From: Sphingomonas koreensis
GTDB taxonomy: Bacteria; Pseudomonadota; Alphaproteobacteria; Sphingomonadales; Sphingomonadaceae
Direction of reading: 5' to 3'
DNA length: 64,000 nt
Assembly (NCBI GenBank): GCA_006438735.1
Contig: RCZF01000001.1
Coordinates: forward strand, 1,426,001 to 1,490,000
Under the pieces are notes generated by a model. The model was given only the letters and a program-made list of their open reading frames with translations. It did no database searches and was not told the DNA's origin. Shown here in pieces: positions 57,363-64,000 of this stretch (its first letter is position 1; each line of letters begins with the position of its first letter). A program made the translations under genes and the position numbers.

Positions 57363-58912
57363 CCGCCACGCTGTCCGATCGCCAGGCGCTCTGGGCGTTT
57401 GTGCTCGGCTGCGTCGCGGTGACGGCGGGCGTCGTCCTGCATCTGCCGATGTTTCTGGAAGCCCGCGCGATGGGCTACCGCATGGCGGGCATGCCGATGG
57501 GCGGCGGCATGATCTTCGGCATGGTCCTGATCGTCGGCGGCGTCGGCGTCGCCGCTTACGGCCTGTTGCCGACCCGCCTCGCCGAGCAGCGCGCTGCCGC
57601 ACGCGATCTCGTCGTCACCGCGCCGGAAGACGCGCCGCTGGGCGTGTTTCACTGGTGGCTGATGCTGGTGCTGGTCGTCGCGCTGACGATCGACGTGATG
57701 AAGCCCGCAACGCTCGGCTTCACCATGAACGGCATGATCGGCGAATACCGCGTCAGCCATGCGCACGCCTCGCTGGTGCCTTTTTCCGCGCTCGCCGGGA
57801 CGGTCGCGGGATCGATCCTGTGGGGCGCGATCGCCGACATCTACGGGCGCAAGGCGTCGATCCTGCTGTCGGCGGTAATGTTCGTCGGCACCTCGATCTG
57901 CGGCGCGATGCCGAGCCTCGCCTGGAATATCGGCATGTGTTTCATGATGGGCGCGGCGGCCGGCGGGATGCTTCCCGTTACGTACGCGCTGCTGGCGGAA
58001 ACGATGCCGATCAAGCACCGCGGCTGGTCGCTGGTGGTGGTCGGCGGGCTCGGCGCGGTCGGCGGTTATGTCGTCGCCAGCGGCGCCTCGGCCCTGCTGC
58101 AGCCGATCTTCGGCTGGCGGATCCTGTGGCTGCTCAATCTGCCGACCGGGCTGCTGCTCGTCGCGCTCGGCGGCTTCATTCCCGAATCGGCGTCGTTCCT
58201 GCTCGCGCGCGGCCGCCGTGACGAAGCCGAGGCGGTGATGCAGCGCTTCGGCGGGCGCGTCCGTCGCCAGCCGGTGGCGCGCGTCAAAAGCGTGCAGGCG
58301 ACCCCGCTGACGGGCGCGAAGCTGATCGGCAAGGTGATCGCGCTCAGCATCGCCGCGATCGCCTGGGGGCTGGTCAATTTCGGGCTGATGCTGTGGCTGC
58401 CCGCCGATCTCGTCGCGCGCGGTTATTCGGTGGCGGTGGCGAGCAAGCTGCTCGCCGAATCGGCGCTGCTGGCGTTGCCGACGGTGTTCGTCGCCGCCTT
58501 CCTCTATAGCCGTTGGAGCACCAAGGGGACGCTGATCGCCGCGATCGTCGTCACGCTCGCCGGGTTGATCGGCGTCGTCCGGCTGGCGGCGGGCACGGGC
58601 AGCCCGGTGCTGCCGGTCGCGCTGCTGATCCTCGGCGCCAATGGCATCATCGCCACGCTGCTGCCCTATGCCGCAGAGAGCTTTCCGCTGGCGATCCGCG
58701 GCCGCGCGACCGGCTGGGTGGCGGCGTGCAGCAAGGGCGGCGGGCTGATCGCACAGCTGCTCGGCATCCTCGCGCTCGAGCCGTCGCTCGGCGGCGCGGC
58801 GCTGCTGATCCTCGCCCCGACGGTGGTCGCGCTCGTCCTGCTCATCCGCTTCGGCCGAGAGACCCGCGGCCACGATCTGCGCGATCTCGACGGGCTGGCC
58901 GCCGCCGCCTGA
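57359..58912 (+). CDS. MFS transporter, MarR-linked
   Basis: The 517-residue protein starts at GTG 57359, four bases before the MarR stop. It has two N-terminal helices (LWAFVLGCVAVTAGVVLHL and GGGMIFGMVLIVGGVGVAAY), then a standard 12-helix MFS with GAIADIYGRKASILLSAVMFVG (motif A) and SLVVVGGLGAVGGYVVASGAS. A second cytosolic motif FIPESASFLLARGRRDEAEAVMQRFGG resembles sugar-porter or aromatic acid:H+ symporter families. The substrate is not clear. The MarR regulator suggests an aromatic acid or drug. The gene ends in RDLDGLAAAA, about 107 bases before kup. Confidence 0.9.
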   Translation: MTATLSDRQALWAFVLGCVAVTAGVVLHLPMFLEARAMGYRMAGMPMGGGMIFGMVLIVGGVGVAAYGLLPTRLAEQRAAARDLVVTAPEDAPLGVFHWWLMLVLVVALTIDVMKPATLGFTMNGMIGEYRVSHAHASLVPFSALAGTVAGSILWGAIADIYGRKASILLSAVMFVGTSICGAMPSLAWNIGMCFMMGAAAGGMLPVTYALLAETMPIKHRGWSLVVVGGLGAVGGYVVASGASALLQPIFGWRILWLLNLPTGLLLVALGGFIPESASFLLARGRRDEAEAVMQRFGGRVRRQPVARVKSVQATPLTGAKLIGKVIALSIAAIAWGLVNFGLMLWLPADLVARGYSVAVASKLLAESALLALPTVFVAAFLYSRWSTKGTLIAAIVVTLAGLIGVVRLAAGTGSPVLPVALLILGANGIIATLLPYAAESFPLAIRGRATGWVAACSKGGGLIAQLLGILALEPSLGGAALLILAPTVVALVLLIRFGRETRGHDLRDLDGLAAAA

Positions 58913-59019
58913 CCCGCCGACCATACGCAAAACATATGCGTTCGGCGCGTTGCCCGCCTCGCAATCACATGGCCGACGCGTCACCTGAAGACCCTTTCCT
59001 CTTGTGAAGGGTCGCCCCG

Positions 59020-60921
59020 TTGACCGCCGCCGCCGCGCCTCTCCGCGCCGATCATGCGCATGCCCCGCAAGGGCGGCTGAGCCTGCTCGCGCTCGGCGCG
59101 ATCGGCGTGGTGTTCGGCGATATCGGCACGTCGCCGCTCTATGCGCTGAAGGAAAGCTTCATCGGCCCGCACCCGCTGGCGGTCGATCAGGCGCATATCT
59201 TCGGCGTGCTGTCGCTGATCTTCTGGACGATGATGCTGATCGTCACGATCAAATATGTCCTGATCATCCTGCGCGCCGACAATCACGGCGAGGGCGGCAG
59301 CCTGGCATTGCTCGCGCTGATCGTCGGCAAGCTCGGTGAGCGCCGCTGGAGCGCCGGCATCACCATCCTCGGCGTGCTGGCAACCGCGCTGTTCTATGGC
59401 GACGCGATCATCACCCCGGCGATTTCCGTGCTCTCCGCGGTCGAGGGGCTGACGGTGGTACACGACGGCCTCGCCCCGCTGGTACTGCCGATCAGCATCG
59501 TCATCCTGATCGGCCTGTTCGCGATCCAATCGCGCGGCACCGCCAGCGTGGGGACATTGTTCGGCCCGGTGATGGTGGTCTATTTCGCCGTGCTCGCGGT
59601 GCTCGGCGTCATCGGCATCGCCGCCGCGCCCGAGATTTTGCGCGCGCTCAATCCGATCTACGCGCTGCGTTTCTTCCTGATCGATCCCAAGCTCGCGTTT
59701 CTCGCACTGGGCTCGGTAGTGCTCGCCGTGACCGGCGCGGAGGCGCTCTATGCCGACATGGGCCATTTCGGCCGTCGCGCGATCAGCATCGCCTGGCTGT
59801 ACTGCGCCTTTCCCTGCCTGATGCTCAATTATCTCGGCCAATCCGCGCTGCTGTTGCGTCATCCCGAGGCGATCGCCAATCCGTTCTTCCTGATGGCGCC
59901 CGAGTGGGCGCGGCTGCCGCTCGTCATCCTGGCGACGATGGCGACGATCATCGCCAGCCAGGCGGTGATCTCGGGCGCCTTTTCGGTGACGCAGCAGGCA
60001 GTCCAGCTCGGCTTCCTGCCGCGGCTCAAGATCGTCCACACCAGCGCCAAAGCGGCCGGGCAGATCTATGTGCCGTTGGTCAATTGGGGGCTGCTGGTGA
60101 TGGTCATCCTGCTCGCGATCGGCTTCGGCTCGTCGAGCAACCTCGCTGCGGCGTACGGCATTGCGGTGACCGGCACGATGCTGATCACCGCCTGCATGCT
60201 CGGCGTGCTGACCTTTGCGGTGTGGAAATGGCCGCCGCTGGTCGCCGGCGCGGTGACCGGCGCCTTCCTGCTGATCGACGGGCTCTATTTCGCCTCGAAC
60301 ATCACCAAGGTGCCCGATGGCGGCTGGTTCCCGCTGCTCGTCGCCGCGGTCGCCTTCACGCTATTGACCACCTGGGCCAAGGGCCGCCGGCTGGTCCGCG
60401 CGCGGCTCCGCGCCGGCGCGCTGCCGATCGAGCTGTTCATCCGCTCGACCACGCTCGATCTCAAGCGCGTGCCCGGCACGGCGATCTTCCTGACCTCCAA
60501 CGCCGGCGACATCCCGCCGTCGCTGCTCCACAACGTCAAGCACAACCGCGTGCTGCACGAGCGCGTCGTGCTGCTGACGGTGGTGATCGATCAGGTGCCG
60601 CATGTCGCCGCCGCCGGACGGCTGCACGCCGAGGAATTCGGGCACGGCTTCTACCGGCTGGTGTTCCATTACGGCTTTATGGACGAGATCGATCTGCCGC
60701 AGGCGCTGGCCGCGATCGGCGATTGCGGCGGCGCGTTCCGGCCGATGGACACCAGCTTCTTCCTCGCCCGCCAGACACTGATCCCGGCCGATCGACCCGG
60801 CATGGCGATCTGGCGCGAGAAGCTGTTCGCCTGGATGGTCCGCAACGCCGAAAGCGCGATGGACTTCTTCAAACTGCCGACCAACCGCGTCGTCGAGCTC
60901 GGCAGCCAGCTCGAGATTTAG
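59020..60921 (+). CDS. kup: Potassium uptake protein Kup
   Basis: From TTG 59020 the protein has 633 residues, typical for Kup/HAK/KT. It has [20 protein letters not shown] near residue 30 (the family hallmark), [48 protein letters not shown], and about 12 helices. The cytosolic C-terminus ([29 protein letters not shown] onward) is the Kup regulatory part. It takes up K+ with H+. Shine-Dalgarno GAAGG is about 12 bases upstream of TTG. The stop codon lies in the arm of a bidirectional hairpin. The start could be debated, but the TTG gives the shortest normal N-terminus. Confidence 0.95.
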   Translation: MTAAAAPLRADHAHAPQGRLSLLALGAIGVVFGDIGTSPLYALKESFIGPHPLAVDQAHIFGVLSLIFWTMMLIVTIKYVLIILRADNHGEGGSLALLALIVGKLGERRWSAGITILGVLATALFYGDAIITPAISVLSAVEGLTVVHDGLAPLVLPISIVILIGLFAIQSRGTASVGTLFGPVMVVYFAVLAVLGVIGIAAAPEILRALNPIYALRFFLIDPKLAFLALGSVVLAVTGAEALYADMGHFGRRAISIAWLYCAFPCLMLNYLGQSALLLRHPEAIANPFFLMAPEWARLPLVILATMATIIASQAVISGAFSVTQQAVQLGFLPRLKIVHTSAKAAGQIYVPLVNWGLLVMVILLAIGFGSSSNLAAAYGIAVTGTMLITACMLGVLTFAVWKWPPLVAGAVTGAFLLIDGLYFASNITKVPDGGWFPLLVAAVAFTLLTTWAKGRRLVRARLRAGALPIELFIRSTTLDLKRVPGTAIFLTSNAGDIPPSLLHNVKHNRVLHERVVLLTVVIDQVPHVAAAGRLHAEEFGHGFYRLVFHYGFMDEIDLPQALAAIGDCGGAFRPMDTSFFLARQTLIPADRPGMAIWREKLFAWMVRNAESAMDFFKLPTNRVVELGSQLEI

Positions 60922-60961
60922 GGTCTGATTCAATCGGACGGCACCGGCGCCGATTCCCTAA
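60918..60961. terminator. Bidirectional hairpin between kup and the HerA-like ATPase gene
   Basis: The outer arms TTAGGG (60918-60923, including the kup TAG stop) and CCCTAA (60956-60961) pair. The inner arms AATCGG (60932-60937) and CCGATT (60950-60955) pair as well, with an eight-base left bulge. It is shared by two convergent genes. Confidence 0.6.
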
Positions 60962-60962
60962 A

Positions 60963-62408
60963 TCAACCCTCGGTCGGCGCGGTGGTCCAGCCGAGGCGCG
61001 GAACAGTGATCGATCGCCGCCCGGCGAGATCGACGCGCGAGACGATCAGATCGCGGCTTTCCAGATAGCCGAGCACGAACCGCGCACGGCCAAGCGAGCT
61101 GGTGCCATAGGTGCGCGCGATCGCCGCGTCGTCGGGGCACGGCGCCACCTCGCGCGCGGCGCGCGCGATCAGCAAAAACGCGCCCAGCATGTCGTCCGGC
61201 GCCGCCCGCGCGATGTCGAGCGCCGCCGCCCATTCGTCGTCGAGCCCGTCGAGGATACCGGCACGCGCCGCCGCCAGCCGGCGCGCGAAGGCAGCGGTGT
61301 CGAGCGACGGCCGGCGCAAGCCGAGCATGCGGCAACGCACCTGGAAATCCTGGAACAGCACCGCCGCCGGCCGCGTCGCCGCATCGGGATCCTCGACGAT
61401 CGCGCCGAGCGCCGCGATCATGATCGACTCGGCATCGACGGTCTCGTCTTCGTCCGGCTCGACCTCGGGTGCGGGCGTCCGCGCGAGATCGCTGAGCAGT
61501 TGCGCCGCCGGGGTCGGGCGCGGCGGGGCCGGCGGCGCGATCGGCAGCATCGGCTCGTCGACCGGCGCGAGCAGGCGTTCGCGCATGTCCGCCGGCGCAT
61601 CGGGCAGCGGCACCAGCGACGGGCTGCTGCTGCGCGCCGATGTCTCGACCGCGCCGATCGTCACCGTCACCGGCCGCCGCGCGATCGCCGGCCCGAGCCC
61701 GAGAAAGCAGCCGCGCGCCAGATCGCGGATCGCCTCGGCCTGGCGGCGCTCCATCCCCAGCAGATCGGTCGCGCGCGCCATATCGATGTCGAGAAAGGTC
61801 CGGCCCATCAGGAAATTGCTCGCCTCGGCAGCGACGTTCTTGGACAGTTTGGCGAGCCGCTGCGTAGCGATGATCCCGGCAAGCCCGCGCTTGCGCCCGC
61901 GCGACATCAAATTGGTCATTGCCGACAGCGAGGCGCGGCGCACGTCTTCGCTAACCTCCGCGCCGGCGGCCGGCGCGAAAATCTGCGCCTCGTCGATCAC
62001 CACCAATGCCGGATACCAAAACTCGCGCGGCGCATCGAACAGCCCGGCGAGAAACGCCGCGGCGCAGCGCATCTGCCCCTCCATCTCCAGCCCTTCTAGG
62101 CTGAGCACCACCGAGCTGCGATGCTCGCGGCAGCGCCCGGCGAACCGCGCGATCTCGCCGACCGAATAATCGACCGCCTCGATCGCGACATGGCCGTGCG
62201 GACCGGCCAGCGTCACGAAATCGCCCTCCGGATCGATGATGATCTGCTGGACCTGCTCCGCGCTGCCTTCGAGCAGCCGGCGCAGCAGATGCGATTTGCC
62301 CGATCCCGAATTGCCCTGGACGAGCAACCGCGTCGCCAGCAATTCTTCCAGATCGATCGACACGGGCCTGCCCGCGCCGTCGATTCCCATATTCACTTGA
62401 AACGTCAT
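60963..62408 (-). CDS. HerA/DUF87-type ATPase with uncharacterised C-terminal domain
   Basis: From ATG 62408 the protein has 481 residues. It has a Walker A at residues 32-39 (QGNSGSGKSHLLRRLLEG), IIIDPEGDFVTLAG, a Walker B VVIDEAQIFAP near residue 144, and SRGRKRGLAGIIATQRLAKLSKNVAAEASNFLMG. This layout fits HerA/FtsK-like ATPases of the DUF87 type. Residues 250-480 are Pro-rich and then Ala-rich helical, with no known domain. The usual HerA partner NurA nuclease is not adjacent. The function is unknown; DNA translocation or plasmid/phage-like roles are only guesses. The upstream frame to 62558 was rejected as non-conserved. Confidence 0.85.
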   Translation of the reverse strand: MTFQVNMGIDGAGRPVSIDLEELLATRLLVQGNSGSGKSHLLRRLLEGSAEQVQQIIIDPEGDFVTLAGPHGHVAIEAVDYSVGEIARFAGRCREHRSSVVLSLEGLEMEGQMRCAAAFLAGLFDAPREFWYPALVVIDEAQIFAPAAGAEVSEDVRRASLSAMTNLMSRGRKRGLAGIIATQRLAKLSKNVAAEASNFLMGRTFLDIDMARATDLLGMERRQAEAIRDLARGCFLGLGPAIARRPVTVTIGAVETSARSSSPSLVPLPDAPADMRERLLAPVDEPMLPIAPPAPPRPTPAAQLLSDLARTPAPEVEPDEDETVDAESIMIAALGAIVEDPDAATRPAAVLFQDFQVRCRMLGLRRPSLDTAAFARRLAAARAGILDGLDDEWAAALDIARAAPDDMLGAFLLIARAAREVAPCPDDAAIARTYGTSSLGRARFVLGYLESRDLIVSRVDLAGRRSITVPRLGWTTAPTEG

Positions 62409-62484
62409 CGCCCCCGCGAATGGGCGAAAGCGACGGTCGAGGGCAAGGGGCTTAAGCGCAATTCGCGGCCGCCACCCCGGCGGC

Positions 62485-63165
62485 TCAGCGCTTGAACAGA
62501 TTCTCCGCGGTGCGCTCGATCGGCACGGTGCTTTCGCCCGATTCCGCCGCTTCGGCATCGCGCGCGGCTTGCGCGCGTTCGGCGCGCAATTCGGTGATCA
62601 GCGCTTCGCGGTCGCCGGCCAGGCGATTATCGACCGGCGCCTCGATCCCCGCCGCCTTGGCCGCCTTGGCGACCGCCGCGTCGAGCTCGCGCTGCGAGCA
62701 CAGGCCAACCGTCACCGGATCCTTCGGCGTGATGTTGGCGATGTTCCAATGGCTGCGGTCGCGGATCGCCGCGATCGTGGTGCGCGTCGTGCCGATCAGC
62801 TTGCCGATCGCGCCGTCGGAGATCTCCGGATGGTTGCGGATGATCCAGGCGATGCCGTCGGGCTTGTCCTGCCGCTTCGAAACCGGCGTGTAGCGCGGCC
62901 CCTTGGTGCGGCGGACCTGCTCGGGGCCCTTGATCATCTGCAGGCGATAGTCGGGATCGGCCTGGCCCTTGTCGATCTCTTCCTGCGTCAGCTCGTGTGC
63001 GCGCAGCGGATCGCGGCCGGTCAGCTTGGTCGCGGCGGTATCGTCGGCGATCGCCTGGATTTCCAGGATGTGCAGCCCGCAGAATTCGGCGATCTGCTCG
63101 AAGCTGAGGGAAGTATTGTCGACCAGCCAGGAAGCGGTCGCGTGCGGCATGAGCGGCTGAGCCAC
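62485..63165 (-). CDS. trcR: Cell-cycle transcriptional regulator TrcR (DUF1013)
   Basis: The 226-residue protein starts at GTG 63165 (GGAG nine bases upstream) with MAQPLMPHATASWLVDNTSLSF, typical of DUF1013. It contains FCGLHILEIQAIADDTAATKLTGRDP, PVSKRQDKPDGIAWIIRNHPEISDGAIGKLIGTTRTTIAAIRDRSHWN, and a C-terminal helical tail. In Caulobacter and relatives TrcR controls cell-cycle genes and is conserved across alphaproteobacteria. The gene is immediately downstream of a strong hairpin with a U-rich tail, which suggests conditional transcription. Length and ends match the family. Confidence 0.95.
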   Translation of the reverse strand: MAQPLMPHATASWLVDNTSLSFEQIAEFCGLHILEIQAIADDTAATKLTGRDPLRAHELTQEEIDKGQADPDYRLQMIKGPEQVRRTKGPRYTPVSKRQDKPDGIAWIIRNHPEISDGAIGKLIGTTRTTIAAIRDRSHWNIANITPKDPVTVGLCSQRELDAAVAKAAKAAGIEAPVDNRLAGDREALITELRAERAQAARDAEAAESGESTVPIERTAENLFKR

Positions 63166-63176
63166 GTCTATTCTCC

Positions 63177-63210
63177 AAAAACAACAAGGGCCGCCCCTTT
63201 CGGAGCGGCC
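63177..63210 (-). terminator. Intrinsic terminator-like hairpin immediately before trcR
   Basis: On the minus strand GGCCGCTCC (63202-63210) pairs with GGGGCGGCC (63189-63197) around a GAAA tetraloop; the stem is nine base pairs with one G-U. It is followed by CTTGTTGTTTTT (63177-63188), a clear U-rich tail. The trcR GTG begins only 12 bases further. It could end the upstream glycosyltransferase transcript or act as an attenuator for trcR. Confidence 0.8.
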
Positions 63211-63284
63211 GCCTTACACCACGGACTTAGTGCGAAGCGGCGTCGGAGGCAAGGATGGTCCGCAAGGCGCAGCCCGATATTTCG

Positions 63285-64000
63285 TCATGCCGCCGCTTGC
63301 TCGGGGACGAGCGGCGCCAGCGCGGCGAGAAACTGCGCGGCGCTCGCTTCCCAGGTGAAGGCGGCGGCATAAGCGGCGCAGGCCCCCCGGTCGCGCGTCA
63401 GCGCGGCGGCGATCGCGGCGTCGAGGCTGTCGTCGACGGCGCCGACCGCCGGCGTCAGCACGTCGATCGGCCCGGTCACCGGATAAGCGGCGACCGGCGT
63501 GCCGCAGGCCAGCGCCTCGATCATCACCAGCCCGAACGTATCGGTGCGGCTGGGAAAGATGAACACGTCGGCGGCGGCATAGATGCTGGCGAGCTCACTG
63601 CCGAAGCGCGGCCCCATGAAGATCGCGCGCGGATAGCGGCGCTCGAGCGACGCGCGCGCCGGCCCGTCGCCGACCACGATCCGCGTGCCGGGGTGCCGGG
63701 TATCGAGAAACGCCTCGATATTCTTCTCGATCGCGACGCGCCCGACGTAGAGCTGGATCGGCCGCGGCAGATGCCCAAGCGCGGGATGCGGGCGCGCGCG
63801 CCCATGAAAATGCGCGAGATCGACGCCGCGCCCCCAATGCCGCACCTGGCCGATGCCGTGCGCGACGAGCGTGCGCCGGATCGACGGGGTCGAGGCGAGC
63901 ACGCTCTCCGCCGGTGCATGAAACCAGCGAATATAGCGCCACACCCATTCGGGATTCACGCCGGTGCGCGCCGCGACATAATCGGGGAATTGCGTGTGAT
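63285..64000 (-). CDS. Glycosyltransferase family 4 protein (5' end beyond window)
   Basis: The frame runs off the right edge; 238 residues are visible. It continues TQFPDYVAARTGVNPEWVW, then IRWFHAPAESVLASTPSI. It has the donor-binding motifs LYVGRVAIEKNIEAFLD, IVVGDGPARASLERRYP, and ADVFIFPSRTDTFGLVMIEALACGTPVAAYP with the Glu-x7-Glu element. The region resembles SqdX/MgtA-type enzymes that glycosylate membrane lipids. Sphingomonads make glycosphingolipids, so a lipid acceptor is plausible but not shown. It is followed by the hairpin before trcR on the same strand. The N-terminal acceptor domain is missing from the window. Confidence 0.88.
   Translation of the reverse strand, partial: HTQFPDYVAARTGVNPEWVWRYIRWFHAPAESVLASTPSIRRTLVAHGIGQVRHWGRGVDLAHFHGRARPHPALGHLPRPIQLYVGRVAIEKNIEAFLDTRHPGTRIVVGDGPARASLERRYPRAIFMGPRFGSELASIYAAADVFIFPSRTDTFGLVMIEALACGTPVAAYPVTGPIDVLTPAVGAVDDSLDAAIAAALTRDRGACAAYAAAFTWEASAAQFLAALAPLVPEQAAA

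Overview
The window is a gene-dense stretch of a GC-rich alphaproteobacterial chromosome, most likely Sphingomonas or a close sphingomonad. Pointers are a PhoK-type alkaline phosphatase, the alphaproteobacterial F1-ATPase zeta inhibitor (DUF1476), the cell-cycle regulator TrcR (DUF1013), a MucR/Ros regulator, a TonB-dependent receptor, and intergenic long inverted repeats that recur at several loci. It reads as core chromosome. I see no integrase, prophage, insertion sequence, CRISPR array, tRNA or rRNA, and no gene-free stretch exceeds 300 bases.

Layout. 1-5.1 kb: RNase T2, NAD synthesis (nadC, nadA) and a phosphate module (Nudix, DUF47, Pit). 5.2-9.8 kb: membrane proteins, an MBL hydrolase, and an M56 peptidase/BlaI pair with a tandem operator. 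10-13.3 kb: glycosyltransferase, monothiol glutaredoxin, BolA, ATPase zeta and a quinone oxidoreductase. 13.2-19.2 kb: leuD, a tiny membrane protein, leuC, a SulP transporter and a DsbD/ScsB reductase. 19.2-23.2 kb: phoK, a beta-helix protein and a UPF0718 permease. 23.3-29.1 kb: a methionine operon (ArsR-methyltransferase, metF, split metH) behind a perfect 20-bp palindrome. 29.2-35.4 kb: two small lipoproteins, an aldo/keto reductase, a TonB receptor and a DHA2 transporter with a regulator-like tail. 35.6-39.4 kb: mucR, rimI, tsaB, nitroreductase, Nfu protein and an LpxO-like dioxygenase. 39.6-45.8 kb: rimP-nusA-ylxR-infB-rbfA. 45.9-52.0 kb: gor, pgi, lepB-rnc-(GIY-YIG)-era. 52.1-54.9 kb: CPBP protease, sirtuin, ROK kinase. 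55.1-58.9 kb: ClC channel divergent from a MarR-MFS pair. 59.0-64.0 kb: kup, HerA-like ATPase, trcR and a truncated glycosyltransferase.

Most genes sit in short runs with 1-16 base overlaps, so translational coupling is common. Several starts are TTG or GTG (Nudix, tsaB, rnc, MFS, kup, trcR, ROK). The most unusual theme is the relation between intergenic repeats and genes. One repeat lies in frame inside ylxR, one encodes the tail of the GIY-YIG protein, and others supply the Shine-Dalgarno sequences of rbfA and both metH halves. Other points of interest are the Nudix-DUF47 continuous ORF, the transporter-regulator fusion, the methionine operon operator, a hairpin terminator just before trcR, and an LpxO-like enzyme that might 2-hydroxylate sphingolipid acyl chains.
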